From CAYNHQ01 sp964397255 (GTDB lineage Bacteria; Bdellovibrionota_G; JALEGL01; DATDPG01): a stretch of 64,000 nucleotides of DNA. Shown piece after piece: positions 24,415-34,474 of this stretch. The position numbers and the translations under genes were made by a program. Below the pieces are notes generated by a model. It saw nothing but the letters and a program-made list of their open reading frames with translations. It was not told the DNA's origin and made no database searches. Within the stretch, counting starts at the first letter, position 1, and every line of letters starts with the position of its first letter. The stretch covers positions 54,848-118,847 of the forward strand of contig CAYNHQ010000009.1 in NCBI GenBank assembly GCA_964397255.1, read 5' to 3'.

Positions 24415-25607
24415 CAGAGCACCTTCCAGTAAAGAATGCGTGGTTTTGCGGGATCCTGTCGGGACACAACCGCCCGAATGGTTTTGTCGCTTTGATTGGC
24501 TGTTCCGGTGGCTTCCACGGAAAACGTGTTCGAATGTACGTCTAGAATTTGTCGAACGGTGGGGGAATAGGGAAGCCCTCCACCCTGCGAGGCTTGAAGA
24601 CCACAGATCTGCCCGAGAGCGCCTAAAAAGCTCGGTTCGGTTCCTTCCACAGAACGAAATACGACATTCTTTCGGAATTTCACCAGTTTTTGGGCGCATT
24701 CCAGTCGATCTCGCGGCTCTGAAAGGACCTGGCGGCTCACGATCGCCGCGAGTATTTCCATCGGAGCGGTGTTGACGTTGATCCTTCCGACGGGAGAGGC
24801 GGGGGCGGTATTCATTCGAGGGAGACGGGCGTCGAAGGGGTATACAGTTACAAAAGGAAGTAGCTCCCGATAAAGGTCTTCGGTCATTGGCTTGAGCATC
24901 CGAATTTCCGCGACGGTGTAAAAAGGTGCGTTTTTGATTTGGATATCCGCATCATCTCCGCGATATTGCGCATTTTCGACGCCTCCGCCCAGATGATTGA
25001 CCTCGCTGTCACCGTCCGTCCAATCGTCAATGGCCCAGAGGAGCTCACGGTGATCTTTGCCCTTAAAAAATCTTTGAAAGCGGTAGGAAAGGAGCAGATT
25101 TTCGAGAACTTCCGCAGCGCCGCTCCATCGAACGTTACCCGCCGGACCCCCCGAGCCCACATCGTTGAGATTGATTTTTGAGGACTCGTCAGTGATGGCT
25201 GATACAAAAGACCCTCCCAACTCCGCAGCCGTAGCCACGGCTTTTTTCTCTTCTTCCGATGAATCTCCATTCTGATCTTCACTACTCTTTTCATTGTCCG
25301 AAAGGGCGGCGCCCGTCAGAGGATAGGGGAGGGGCACAGCCCACTGAACCTCGGAGAGATCGTCTTTGATGCCACCGTAATTGGTGTTGGGAATCACCGG
25401 AATTTTATCGAGCAAATTGTCGAGCTGAAGTCGAAAGACCGACCAGCGAACCGCCGCGCGTGCCAGCTCATACGCTTTTTCCCCATCTCGTCGATTCACC
25501 ACGACCGTCGCCGATACTTGGGACTTGTAATTGATTTCCACTACGATCGCCGAAATGAGCGTAAGTGTGATCACCACGAGAAGAATCGCTATCGAACCTC
25601 TGTTCAT
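24414..25607 (-). CDS. gspK: Type II secretion minor pseudopilin GspK
   Basis: The 397-residue protein starts MNRG|SIAILLVVITLTLISAIVVEI, a prepilin leader without the usual Glu5, as typical for GspK. A large insert domain follows, with INLNDVG and RINVNTAPMEILAAIVS, the helix-hairpin-helix-like segment of the family. GspK caps the pseudopilus tip with GspI and GspJ. It overlaps gspJ by 4 bp and gspL by 1 bp. Confidence 0.9.
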   Translation of the reverse strand: MNRGSIAILLVVITLTLISAIVVEINYKSQVSATVVVNRRDGEKAYELARAAVRWSVFRLQLDNLLDKIPVIPNTNYGGIKDDLSEVQWAVPLPYPLTGAALSDNEKSSEDQNGDSSEEEKKAVATAAELGGSFVSAITDESSKINLNDVGSGGPAGNVRWSGAAEVLENLLLSYRFQRFFKGKDHRELLWAIDDWTDGDSEVNHLGGGVENAQYRGDDADIQIKNAPFYTVAEIRMLKPMTEDLYRELLPFVTVYPFDARLPRMNTAPASPVGRINVNTAPMEILAAIVSRQVLSEPRDRLECAQKLVKFRKNVVFRSVEGTEPSFLGALGQICGLQASQGGGLPYSPTVRQILDVHSNTFSVEATGTANQSDKTIRAVVSRQDPAKPRILYWKVL

Positions 25608-26323
25608 GGCGTCCTCACGGGAGTCGGAGAGGGTAAGGGTGTTGGTATTCCCCCCGGTATCTGCGTTGTCTGAGAAACCACGCTCAGGCCGTCTTGCATG
25701 GCGATGTCGGTAATGGTCTCGTACGTTTCCTCTCGCCCCCTCTCATCGCGAAGTTTGAGTGTGACCCTTACCAATTTGGGGAGGCGATTGAGGGTCTCCA
25801 CCGCTTTGGTGTCCCAGGTATTTTTGAAATTCTGGCCATCATTATATTCGAGGGTAAAGGCGACCACTCGTTCGGCGAGAGTCACAAAATCACCTGCTCG
25901 TTCAGGACGATCGGTCAGAAATCGCGTCTCCCTTCTGCGCAAACGGAAAAGCCCCGCCTCTCCCGGCATGCTCTCGGTCATGTATGTGACAAGTGTTTGA
26001 TCGGATTCTTTCGATTCCAGATTGGCGGGTGAATGGGTCATTGTGGAGAATTCCAGGCGATCCTTGTCAGCCTGATGTTCTCCTTTAAAGACCGTCAGCG
26101 TCCGAGCCGATTCAACAAAGAAGGCTTGGGTAAGATCGTCGCGGATTTTTGTGATCGAAGCGGTTCCAACTTCCTGGAGTTCCGTCCGATCATCAATCGT
26201 CTTTTGTGTTTTGAATGTGGCGAAGAGCGAACTGAAGGTCATCGTTCCAATGAGCGCAAGAATGAACGACGCGAGAAGAACTTCGATCAACGTAAATCCA
26301 TTTTCCATAGAGGAACTTGCCAT
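25604..26323 (-). CDS. gspJ: Type II secretion minor pseudopilin GspJ
   Basis: The 239-residue protein has the prepilin signature NG|FTLIEVLLASFIL after a 9-residue leader and the GspJ beta-rich domain (DKDRLEFSTMTHSPANLES). The ATG at 26323 overlaps the gspI stop (TGATG); a GTG codon directly upstream is the alternative. It is a tip component of the pseudopilus. The C-terminus is rich in Thr/Pro, unusual but short. Confidence 0.9.
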   Translation of the reverse strand: MASSSMENGFTLIEVLLASFILALIGTMTFSSLFATFKTQKTIDDRTELQEVGTASITKIRDDLTQAFFVESARTLTVFKGEHQADKDRLEFSTMTHSPANLESKESDQTLVTYMTESMPGEAGLFRLRRRETRFLTDRPERAGDFVTLAERVVAFTLEYNDGQNFKNTWDTKAVETLNRLPKLVRVTLKLRDERGREETYETITDIAMQDGLSVVSQTTQIPGGIPTPLPSPTPVRTP

Positions 26324-26895
26324 CACTGCTTTGTCCCTCCCTGTTGCCCTCCCAGACCCCCCACCATTCCCTGCACTTGACCGAGAGCGTCCGGAGAAAT
26401 GAGATGAGTGACGAGCTCATAATTTTTTTCTCCATGCCCATCGGGCCAGGTCACTTCCACATGAAGTTCACGCAGGGCTTCTCCCCAAATTTTCCCAATT
26501 TGCTGAAGGGGCCCTTCGAAAAGAGCGGCGTTGCTCGCTGAAGTGTCCTTGTTTTCCTTATCTCCACCCACGGCTAATCCAAGTAAGCCCGCAAAATTCG
26601 GTGTCGGAACTTTTAACGTTCGATAGCGCCATTTGAATCCGGGAAATTTTTCCTGATCAAATTCCCCACCTTCCTCTTGCTTCAGCGCGGTGGGTCCCTT
26701 TTCATTGGAAACCGCGACGAGTTCATTCATTTTCTCACTCGCCAACTCCACGGCGACATCCGCCGAACGCGCCTTTCGAACGAGATCCATGGAACGCCCC
26801 TGATTGTCGAGGAGAACGATGAGCGAAGTCGTAAGTATGACGAGCGCCACCATGACCTCGATAAAGGAAAATCCCCATTTCGCCCTATACGTCAT
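26323..26895 (-). CDS. gspI: Type II secretion minor pseudopilin GspI
   Basis: The 190-residue protein has the prepilin motif WG|FSFIEVMVALVIL after a 7-residue leader. It is longer than usual GspI (about 125 residues), with an extra segment around residues 100-140 and a Gly/Gln-rich tail. GspI nucleates the pseudopilus tip. The ATG at 26895 is chosen because it gives a normal prepilin leader; the gene overlaps gspH by 11 bp. Confidence 0.87.
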   Translation of the reverse strand: MTYRAKWGFSFIEVMVALVILTTSLIVLLDNQGRSMDLVRKARSADVAVELASEKMNELVAVSNEKGPTALKQEEGGEFDQEKFPGFKWRYRTLKVPTPNFAGLLGLAVGGDKENKDTSASNAALFEGPLQQIGKIWGEALRELHVEVTWPDGHGEKNYELVTHLISPDALGQVQGMVGGLGGQQGGTKQ

Positions 26896-27529
26896 CGGGA
26901 CGAATTTCTCCTTTCTCAATCGTGGATTCTCCTCCAAGAGGTTTTAATACGATGCTGAAAACATCTTCACGGTCGTTGGTTACGTAGACCACTGTTTTAG
27001 GAACAAATCCTCCCGGCGTGAATTCGATGGTGGGAGCCCCCTGATCGATAATTTTGCCCGTGCCTCCCGAGTAAACTCCCTTGAATTTGATTCCTCCCGG
27101 AAGCGATGTTGCTTTGAGCTCCCCCGCGTCCACTTTCTTGTATCGACTTTGTTCTTCTGCCAGGCGCTCTTCCAACGTAGCATCGGGCTTTTCCGCCTGT
27201 TCTTCAAATGTCTTGATGGCATCTTGAAGTTTTGTATTTTCATCCAGCAGTGGAATAGAGGGAGCCTCTTCATAGGTCTCAGCCCAATAGGTGCCTTTTG
27301 CTAAATCAAACCGGACACGAAGTCGCTCGTGACGCATGACAGCCTGTTCGTACGCTCTGCGAAGATAGCCCTTCACTTCCACGGCACTGGTTCGAAGGTT
27401 GATTCCGAACAAATTCGAAATGCGGGGCAGCGTAATAAAGGACATCAGCGCAATGATCATCACAACGAAGATCAATTCAATCAGCGTGAATCCCCGACTG
27501 CGCGATAGTGTTTTAACTTCCTGATTCAC
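26885..27529 (-). CDS. gspH: Type II secretion minor pseudopilin GspH
   Basis: The 214-residue protein has the signature SRG|FTLIELIFVVMIIAL after a 13-residue leader, followed by RISNLFGINLRTSAVEVKGYLRRAYEQAVMRHERLRV, the GspH helix. The chosen GTG start (27529) lies inside the last codons of gspG. A charged helical insert (EEQAEKPDATLEERLAEEQSRYKK) in the middle is not typical. GspH links the minor tip to the major pseudopilin. Confidence 0.85.
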   Translation of the reverse strand: MNQEVKTLSRSRGFTLIELIFVVMIIALMSFITLPRISNLFGINLRTSAVEVKGYLRRAYEQAVMRHERLRVRFDLAKGTYWAETYEEAPSIPLLDENTKLQDAIKTFEEQAEKPDATLEERLAEEQSRYKKVDAGELKATSLPGGIKFKGVYSGGTGKIIDQGAPTIEFTPGGFVPKTVVYVTNDREDVFSIVLKPLGGESTIEKGEIRPDDV

Positions 27530-27986
27530 CCTGCGCGTTTCCTTCCGCTTTCCAGTTCGTGATGTCGTCCGATGTTCCTTCCTGCTCATCCGGCCCGTTC
27601 GACCAGAGATCGTATCCGGTCGTATTGTGCAGCCCGGGCGTGGCGTAGTTGTACGGTTGCTTCCAGGGGTCCAGAGGAATTTCCTTTCGGCTCAAATACC
27701 CTTCGGGCGGATACCCTTTGCAAGTGCGTCCGGAGGGAGCGTTTACGAGATCTTCCAAGGCTGCAGGATAAAACCCGCAATCGAGTCGGAAGGTTTGAAT
27801 GGTTTGTTCCAACTGGGAAATTTGAGTGGCAGCCGTATTGATGCTCGCCTTTCGGATTCGAGGCATGATCGCCACCGTGGTAATTCCCACGAGCATTCCC
27901 AAGATCACCACCACGGCCATCAACTCGATGAGCGTAAATCCGTGAACTTTCTTTTTTCGTTTTAAGTATTTTTTACGATTCCACAT
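27513..27986 (-). CDS. gspG: Type II secretion major pseudopilin GspG
   Basis: The 157-residue protein has leader and cleavage motif KKVHG|FTLIELMAVVVILGML and the major-pseudopilin loop DPWKQPYNYATPGLHNTTGYDLWSNGPD, whose Asp residues bind calcium in the family. GspG polymerises into the pseudopilus that pushes substrates through the secretin. AGGAGAAGG lies just upstream of the ATG. Prepilin peptidase GspO is not in the window. Confidence 0.95.
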   Translation of the reverse strand: MWNRKKYLKRKKKVHGFTLIELMAVVVILGMLVGITTVAIMPRIRKASINTAATQISQLEQTIQTFRLDCGFYPAALEDLVNAPSGRTCKGYPPEGYLSRKEIPLDPWKQPYNYATPGLHNTTGYDLWSNGPDEQEGTSDDITNWKAEGNAQGESGS

Positions 27987-27998
27987 ACCTTCTCCTCA

Positions 27999-29213
27999 TT
28001 AAAGATTTTGTCCCATTTGAACGATCGGCATCATGACGCTTACAACGACAAATCCGATCACGACGGCCATGACAACGATCATGATCGGCTCCAGCAAGGA
28101 GGTGAGCGTGGCCACCCGCGCATCCACCATGTTGTTGTAAGTTTCACTCACTTTGGAGAGCATCGACTCCACTTCCCCGGTTTTCTCTCCGATGGCAATC
28201 ATATGAGTGACCAGGGGAGGAAATTCTCCCGACCGTCGAAGGGGTTCGGCGATCGAATCTCCTTCTGAAACGTTCGTTCGAACGCTATCAATGACCTCGG
28301 CGAGAACCACGTTGTTCACGACGTTCTTCACGATGTCCATCGCCTTCAAAATCGGCACACCGCTGGCGAGCAGCGTCGATAAGGTATTGGCAAAGCGGGC
28401 AATCGCCACCATCCGGAACATCGGCCCGAAAAGCGGCATCGTGAGAAGCAAATTGTGATATTTGCGAAGGCCTTTCGGAGTGCGCAAATATGACCGAAGC
28501 GAAAAGAAGGTGATCGTTCCCAAAATCGCCGGGATATACCAATACGATGTGAAGAACTTGCTTACTCCGATCATGATTTGTGTCGGGAGCGGGAGGGCCT
28601 GTTTTAAATCTTGGAAGAGCGTCACGATTCTCGGAATGACGAACATAAAAAGAAGTATGAGGGCGATCAATCCGACACAAATCATGATGGCCGGATAGGC
28701 CATGGCGGAGACAATTTTTCCGCGAAGGCGCGTTTGGTTTTCACTGAAGTCAGCCAATCGATTCAGAACCACTTCGAGCGCTCCCGAAGCTTCTCCGGCG
28801 CGAATCATATTGACGAAAAGATTCGAAAAGATTTTGGGGTGGGCATTGAGCGCATCGGCGAGACTTCCACCCTGATTCACCCGCTCGCGAACATCCGAGA
28901 GAGCTCGTTTGAGTTTTACGTTTTCGACCTGATCCACAAGCGCCGTCAACGACTCAACCAATGGAATACCCGCCGCGACAAGTGTGGCGAGCTGGCGGGT
29001 CATGATGGTCAAATCTTGCTGCGAAATTCCTCTGGAAAATTTGATGTTTCCCGGAGCCGTAGGCCCCGCATCGGCGGCCGCTTCCTTAATATCGGTAAGG
29101 TAAAGCCCCTCTTTCCGAAGGCGCGAGCGGGCTTCCGATGGGTTGGGAGCGTCGAGAACCCCTTTGACGCTTTTCCCCGCGGTGGAAACCGCTTTGTATT
29201 CGAAGACCGGCAT
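27999..29213 (-). CDS. gspF: Type II secretion inner-membrane platform protein GspF
   Basis: The 404-residue protein has two repeated T2SSF cytoplasmic domains (MTRQLATLVAAGIPLVESLTAL; ARFANTLSTLLASGVPILKAM) and membrane segments near residues 170, 220 and 380 (LLEPIMIVVMAVVIGFVVVSVMMPI). It forms the rotor-like inner-membrane platform that contacts GspE, GspL and GspM. It lies between gspE and gspG with gaps of 1 and 12 bp. Confidence 0.93.
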   Translation of the reverse strand: MPVFEYKAVSTAGKSVKGVLDAPNPSEARSRLRKEGLYLTDIKEAAADAGPTAPGNIKFSRGISQQDLTIMTRQLATLVAAGIPLVESLTALVDQVENVKLKRALSDVRERVNQGGSLADALNAHPKIFSNLFVNMIRAGEASGALEVVLNRLADFSENQTRLRGKIVSAMAYPAIMICVGLIALILLFMFVIPRIVTLFQDLKQALPLPTQIMIGVSKFFTSYWYIPAILGTITFFSLRSYLRTPKGLRKYHNLLLTMPLFGPMFRMVAIARFANTLSTLLASGVPILKAMDIVKNVVNNVVLAEVIDSVRTNVSEGDSIAEPLRRSGEFPPLVTHMIAIGEKTGEVESMLSKVSETYNNMVDARVATLTSLLEPIMIVVMAVVIGFVVVSVMMPIVQMGQNL

Positions 29214-29214
29214 C

Positions 29215-31095
29215 TTACTCCATCACCATGTCTTCCTGTGTGACGCGGAGAACTTCCTCAACCGTGGTGATTCCCTTGAGCACCTTTTCCGCTCCGTCGT
29301 CGCGAAGATTTTTTACACCTTGGGCTTGAGCCGCCTTCTTCAGAGTATTTCCGTCGGCGCTTTTCAAAATGAGACCCCGAAACATTTCGTCTACCGGGAG
29401 CACTTCATAGATTCCGGTTCGGCCGAGATATCCGGTGTTGTAGCAAGCCGCGCAGCCTTTGGGTCTAAAGATCGTCGCTCGCATGGCGAGTTCCGGACGA
29501 ATATTGAGCTCCTTGAGTTCCTGAGGAGTGGGACGGTACGGCTGGCGGCAGTCTTTGCAAACCACACGAACCAGCCGTTGTGCCATGATCGCGATGATTG
29601 ATGAGGAAACCAAGAAGGGCTCCACGCCCATATCCACCAATCGCGTGATGGCGCTGGCGGCGTCGTTCGTGTGTAACGTCGAGAACACCAAGTGACCGGT
29701 GAGCGAAGCCTGAATGGCGATCTCGGCCGTCTCTTGGTCACGAATTTCTCCGACCATGATGACATCGGGGTCTTGTCGCAAGATCGACCGAAGGCCGCTG
29801 GCAAACGTCAAATTTACCTTCGGGTTTACTTGAATCTGCGCAATTCCCTGCAATTGAATTTCGACCGGATCCTCCACGGTAATAATCTTGAGTTCCTTGG
29901 AGTTGATCTTCGACAGACAGGAATAGAGCGTGGTGGTTTTTCCGGAACCCGTGGGACCTGTGACGAGAAAGATGCCATGGCTCTTATTCACAATTTGATT
30001 GATCGTATGAAGCTGCTTTTCACTAAAGCCGATGTCCTCCAAATTGAGAATGACGGCTGAGGTGTCGAGGAGACGCATTACAATGCTTTCGCCGTGGGAG
30101 GTGGGCAATGTGGAAACACGAATATCGACATCGCGGCCCGCAATTTTAATTTTGATTCGCCCGTCTTGAGGAATTCGTTTTTCCGCGATATCGAGTTGCG
30201 CCATAATTTTGATTCGGGAGCTGATGGAGGCCTGCGCTTTTTTGGGCGGCTTCATAATTTCGTAGAGCACGCCGTCGATACGGAAACGGACGGAAAGATC
30301 TTTTTCGTACGGTTCCACATGGATATCACTCGCACGCTCTTTCACGGCTCGGAAGAGTAGAGAATTTACAAGGCGAATAATCGGGGCCTCGTCTTCGCTG
30401 TCCAGTAGGTCTTGTGTTTCCGGCATGTCCATTTCGCTGAGACCCTGCCCCTCAAGATCTTCGATCAGGTCTTCATGCGGTTGGGTCGCCCGGTCGTAAA
30501 TTCGATTGATGGCGTCGAGAATCTCGGATTTTTTGGCGAGAACCGGTTTTACATCCGACAGAAGGATGATTCGGATATCGTCAAGAGGAGAGAGGTCGGT
30601 GGCATTGGATATGGCGACGATAACGGAATCTCCCTTTTTTCGAATCGGTACGATGCCGTGTTTCTTCGCGAAGTTAATCGGCACCTTGGTGACGAGATCG
30701 GCGTCGATATGCTCCGAGGAGAGTTTGGGCGCCACGGGAATGTTAAGCTGAAGGCTCAGGGCACTGAGCAATTCATCTTCCGTGACGAATTTTTTCCGGA
30801 GAAGAATTTCGCCTAGAAGTTCATTTTTATTCCCATCTTGCTTCCGAGAGGCAATCGCCTCGTCAAGTTGAGCCTGTGTCAGTTTCGACATTGACATGAG
30901 AATCGTGCCGATGTTGATCCCGCGAGGAGAGGTAATTTCACTAGCCTCCAATAGCTGTGTGAGGTCCGATTTCGGGTTATCCAAATGGGTCAGTGTGGCG
31001 TCGATCGCTTGACCGACGTCGCTCCACTGCTCCGTCACCTCTTCGTTCTTGATAACGACGGTTCCGTCGTCTTTATCCCAAGGATTGTGAGCCAC
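29215..31095 (-). CDS. gspE: Type II secretion assembly ATPase GspE
   Basis: The 626-residue hexameric ATPase has an N-terminal MshEN-like region (ILLRKKFVTEDELLSALSLQLNIP), an N2 domain with ASDIHVEPYEKDLSVRFRIDGVL, Walker A GPTGSGKTT, Asp box VEDPVEIQL, Walker B DVIMVGEIRDQETA and a tetracysteine zinc site (CKDC and CAAC). A PilB-like extra region precedes the conserved core, so the protein is longer than E. coli GspE. It drives pseudopilus assembly. The start is GTG, right after gspD. Confidence 0.95.
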   Translation of the reverse strand: MAHNPWDKDDGTVVIKNEEVTEQWSDVGQAIDATLTHLDNPKSDLTQLLEASEITSPRGINIGTILMSMSKLTQAQLDEAIASRKQDGNKNELLGEILLRKKFVTEDELLSALSLQLNIPVAPKLSSEHIDADLVTKVPINFAKKHGIVPIRKKGDSVIVAISNATDLSPLDDIRIILLSDVKPVLAKKSEILDAINRIYDRATQPHEDLIEDLEGQGLSEMDMPETQDLLDSEDEAPIIRLVNSLLFRAVKERASDIHVEPYEKDLSVRFRIDGVLYEIMKPPKKAQASISSRIKIMAQLDIAEKRIPQDGRIKIKIAGRDVDIRVSTLPTSHGESIVMRLLDTSAVILNLEDIGFSEKQLHTINQIVNKSHGIFLVTGPTGSGKTTTLYSCLSKINSKELKIITVEDPVEIQLQGIAQIQVNPKVNLTFASGLRSILRQDPDVIMVGEIRDQETAEIAIQASLTGHLVFSTLHTNDAASAITRLVDMGVEPFLVSSSIIAIMAQRLVRVVCKDCRQPYRPTPQELKELNIRPELAMRATIFRPKGCAACYNTGYLGRTGIYEVLPVDEMFRGLILKSADGNTLKKAAQAQGVKNLRDDGAEKVLKGITTVEEVLRVTQEDMVME

Positions 31096-33483
31096 TTATT
31101 TCCCTTCCTCTGCAGGTTTGTTGGTGGGCTTTGGAGTCGGAACTTCTATGACCTCATCGCTCTTTAAGGCCTCGCCTTCTTTCTTGGGAGGAACACGCAA
31201 TTCCTTGTCGAGGTCATATTTCGCTAAACCCGGATGTTCGCCGATATTGTTTTCTTTCATGAAACGCTGACGCTGATCGTTCGCTCGAACCGACATCCGC
31301 TCCATATCCTCCGGCTCGCGAATGATGTGAGGCGTGATAAAGATGACCAGACTGGTTTTTCGCTTCTTCTTTGATTTGCTTTTGAAAAGCCATCCGAGAA
31401 TGGGGATGTCACCCAGGACGGGAACTTTGGTAACCTGTATGCTCTCGACATCGGCAATGAGTCCTCCGACCGTAACGGTCTGCGAGTCTTTTACGAGCAC
31501 GGTCGTTTTAGCCGACCGTTTTGTAGTTGTAGGACCGGCAACATTGCCGAGACTTGATTCGACGAGATCTTGGATTTCTTGAAAGATGTTCATTGTAATA
31601 TCGTCGGATTCATTAATTTGCGGAGTCACGCGGAGCGTGATTGCCACGTCTTGGCGCTGAAACTGGGTGATCGCATTCGGTGTCCCTTGGGTCGTCGTGA
31701 TTTGAGAGGTGGTGAAGGGGACCTCCTGCCCGACGATGATTTCCGCTTCGGTGTTATCGGTCGTCAAAATGTTCGGTGTAGAAAGAATGTTGACCGTTCC
31801 GCTTTGTTGAAGGGCTTGAAGCTGCGTAGCGTAAACCGGAATTTTCACGGTTTGACCTCCGGCCACCGGAATATCGATGGTGTGACCCTGGAATCCGGCG
31901 ATAAGCCCTTGGGGGGGCGGTGCCGGAATAGAAAGCGAGGATATTCCTCCCAGCGTAGTGGCTCCATAGACCGTTGTGGGAGGATTGCCAAATTGGGTTC
32001 CCAAGTTTCCGGCGACGCCAAAATTCAGAGCTTTGTCGATATCGACTTCAAGAATCATGGCTTCGATGAATGCCTGCGGCCGGCGTGCATCGAGCTTATT
32101 AATGATGGGAAGAAGGGCCTGATAATCCGCGGGCGCAGCCGTAATGACCAACGCGTTGGTTGGGACGTCCGCCGTGATTAAGACCTCGCCTCCGAAAATA
32201 TCGAGCGAACCTGAGACTGGCGCCGATACCGCTCCTGCATCCGGAGCCAGGGGCGGCGGAGGAGGATTACCCCCCGCGCGCGTAAACATCGAGGACGCAG
32301 TGGAAGAAGTTGTATTTCGTCGTTGTCCTCCCTTTCGGCTCGTGCCACCTCTTCCTCCTCCTGCTAGGCTTGTCAGTGTGGTCGCCAGTTCGGATGCGTC
32401 CGCGTACTGAAGGTAATGAACATGGATTTTTCCGTTTCCGATTTCCCGTTCTACCGCTTGGTCGATCTTCGCGATCACTTCACGCAAGCGTCGAAACCCG
32501 GACTTATTCGCCAGAACGATGAGGGTGTTCGTCCGATCGTCGGGGATAATTTTCGAAATCACTTCGTCTGACTTTGCATCGGCCGGATTCGGCTGTGCCG
32601 GCTGTCCCGGAGGCCGATCCTGAATATCAAAAATCTTTCGAACCTTTTCAGCGATATCGGATGCGGCCGAATATTTAAGTTTCACCACCTCTAAATTTTC
32701 TTCTGCGCTTGGCTGGTCCAACCGATCAATAATCCGCTTGAGTCTTCTGAGATTGGCGACTGTATCAGTAATAATCAGTGTGTTGGTGGCATCATACGAA
32801 ATCATATCGCCATTTTTGGTGACGAGGCCTCGGAGCGACTTCACAATTTCCGAAGCTTTAATGAATTCAAGCGGCATCATTTTGGTCACGAAAATGTCGC
32901 TTGCACCGCCAGACACATCAGAATCGGTTCCGATGGGAAGCGATTTCATGTCGCGGAGTTCGACAATTTTATAAATCTTGCCGATCCGAATAATCGTGAA
33001 ATTTTTCACTTCCAAGGCTGATACAAAGGCCTGGTAGGCTTCGTCCACCGTAACGGGATTGGGAGACATGATCGTAATTTTTCCACGGACCCGTTCATCC
33101 AATAGAAAATTCTTTTGGGTCAATTCCGAAATGGCTTTAGCGACATCGGAAATTTCGGCGTTGGGGAAATCGAGTTTCACCAGGCCCCTCTCGTTTTGCG
33201 TAAATGGACGTTGGTTCGCGTCGGACATCGGTGAAGGGGTCGACTCCGTTGGAGGGGGAGGAACGGGCATGGCTTGGTTCGGACGGTTCCGGTTGCGGCG
33301 GTTCGGCGTTGGTCTGACCGATGGAATGGGGGGAGGCACGACATCCGAACTCGAAAAAGGCGTGTTGACCGGGGAGGAGGGGTTTCCAGGAGTTTCTGTG
33401 GGTGTCTGGGCGAGAAGTTGTGGCGACTCAAACAGGAGTAACACCGCAAGAGCAGCACTCAGAGTGGATGGCTTTCTTTTCAT
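31096..33483 (-). CDS. gspD: Type II secretion outer-membrane secretin GspD (operon copy)
   Basis: The 795-residue secretin has a signal peptide (ending LLAQTP), a long Pro-rich linker (residues about 30-95), N0 and N1-N3 domains (VKLDFPNAEISDVAKAISELTQKNFLLDERVRG; DATNTLIITDTVANLRRLKRIIDRLD), and the C-terminal secretin gate (VPVLGDIPILGWLF). The Pro-rich linker before N0 is unusual. The ATG at 33483 is supported by GAGGAGA upstream. It is followed directly by gspE. Confidence 0.95.
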   Translation of the reverse strand: MKRKPSTLSAALAVLLLFESPQLLAQTPTETPGNPSSPVNTPFSSSDVVPPPIPSVRPTPNRRNRNRPNQAMPVPPPPTESTPSPMSDANQRPFTQNERGLVKLDFPNAEISDVAKAISELTQKNFLLDERVRGKITIMSPNPVTVDEAYQAFVSALEVKNFTIIRIGKIYKIVELRDMKSLPIGTDSDVSGGASDIFVTKMMPLEFIKASEIVKSLRGLVTKNGDMISYDATNTLIITDTVANLRRLKRIIDRLDQPSAEENLEVVKLKYSAASDIAEKVRKIFDIQDRPPGQPAQPNPADAKSDEVISKIIPDDRTNTLIVLANKSGFRRLREVIAKIDQAVEREIGNGKIHVHYLQYADASELATTLTSLAGGGRGGTSRKGGQRRNTTSSTASSMFTRAGGNPPPPPLAPDAGAVSAPVSGSLDIFGGEVLITADVPTNALVITAAPADYQALLPIINKLDARRPQAFIEAMILEVDIDKALNFGVAGNLGTQFGNPPTTVYGATTLGGISSLSIPAPPPQGLIAGFQGHTIDIPVAGGQTVKIPVYATQLQALQQSGTVNILSTPNILTTDNTEAEIIVGQEVPFTTSQITTTQGTPNAITQFQRQDVAITLRVTPQINESDDITMNIFQEIQDLVESSLGNVAGPTTTKRSAKTTVLVKDSQTVTVGGLIADVESIQVTKVPVLGDIPILGWLFKSKSKKKRKTSLVIFITPHIIREPEDMERMSVRANDQRQRFMKENNIGEHPGLAKYDLDKELRVPPKKEGEALKSDEVIEVPTPKPTNKPAEEGK

Positions 33484-33493
33484 AAGTCTCTCC

Positions 33494-34459
33494 TCATTGA
33501 ACTTCAATCATTAACGTTTTTTTCTGCCCACGCCGTGTCAGATCGATCGAAATTGAACTTTCCGTCCGAGCCAGTTGCAGCATCGGTATCGCTTTTTCGA
33601 CGGTATCAATGTCGGTCCCATTGATTCGATGAATGACATCGCCGTTTTGAAGCCCCAGCTCCTGAAAAATACTTCCGGGGCGAATTGCAAAAACTTTAAA
33701 TCCATCGACGGTTCCCCCCTCAAAATTCGGGACCATTCGAGCTTGCTGAATAATATCGTTCAGATTTCCCAGGGTCGCGTCCACTTTTGCCCGCGAAACA
33801 ATGGCCTTATCTCCAACCAATTTCACTCCCTCACCGCCGCCTGTGGGAGAGGTGGCAGGGGGTGGGGCCATATAGATCGAGGGGAGATTCTCTACTTCCA
33901 GGTATTCCCGATGTCCATTTCGAATGAAAAAGACTTTGTTTCGCTGAATTTCATACACCCGGCCTTCTCCCAAAATCAGGAGACAATTGGGATCCCCTTC
34001 TTCGCAGATGTGGTAATTTTTCGTGTCGGGTTGGCTCTTGGGAGTGATGGTCGCGAACGAACGCCGGGGATTGGTGGAGACCATAGTACCCAATAATGTC
34101 GCTCCCAAATCACTTTTGATGGGAGCACTGTTGAGATCGAGAACGACAGCCTCTCCACCGCCTGCCTCATTTTCAAGTGCGCACGGTGATCGATGCTGAG
34201 AATCAAAAATATTTCGGTCGCAAATGGGCAAATACATTTCCACGCCGGTTACGCCGCTGGGATTCATTCCAGAATCATTCATGATTGTGTTTTCAAAAGC
34301 CGGTGTGACCGGTGAAGTGGAATCAGGCAGCACAAAAGAAATCATCTGACCCACAATCGCGGAGAGAATCCATGCGATTAGAATGGTTCCCGTGACATTG
34401 GTAAACGTCCGGTATCGTTCAACGACGAACGTTAATTTGTTTAGAAACGACCAGCGCAC
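33494..34459 (-). CDS. gspC: Type II secretion protein GspC
   Basis: The 321-residue protein has a membrane helix near residue 30 (TGTILIAWILSAIVGQMI), an HR domain (SDLGATLLGTMVSTNPRRSFATI) and a C-terminal PDZ domain (FKVFAIRPGSIFQELGLQNGDVIHRING). GspC links the inner-membrane platform to the secretin N0 domain. It is the first gene of the gspC-N operon. The start is GTG with no ribosome site, only about 5 nt after the transcription start predicted from a sigma54 element, so the mRNA may be nearly leaderless. Confidence 0.9.
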   Translation of the reverse strand: MRWSFLNKLTFVVERYRTFTNVTGTILIAWILSAIVGQMISFVLPDSTSPVTPAFENTIMNDSGMNPSGVTGVEMYLPICDRNIFDSQHRSPCALENEAGGGEAVVLDLNSAPIKSDLGATLLGTMVSTNPRRSFATITPKSQPDTKNYHICEEGDPNCLLILGEGRVYEIQRNKVFFIRNGHREYLEVENLPSIYMAPPPATSPTGGGEGVKLVGDKAIVSRAKVDATLGNLNDIIQQARMVPNFEGGTVDGFKVFAIRPGSIFQELGLQNGDVIHRINGTDIDTVEKAIPMLQLARTESSISIDLTRRGQKKTLMIEVQ

Positions 34460-34474
34460 CTATCATTAGAGAAG

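Noticed and set aside
24415..24699. N-terminal extension of GspL
   Set aside because: It overlaps gspK coding sequence, and the actin-like fold begins right at the ATG at 24414.
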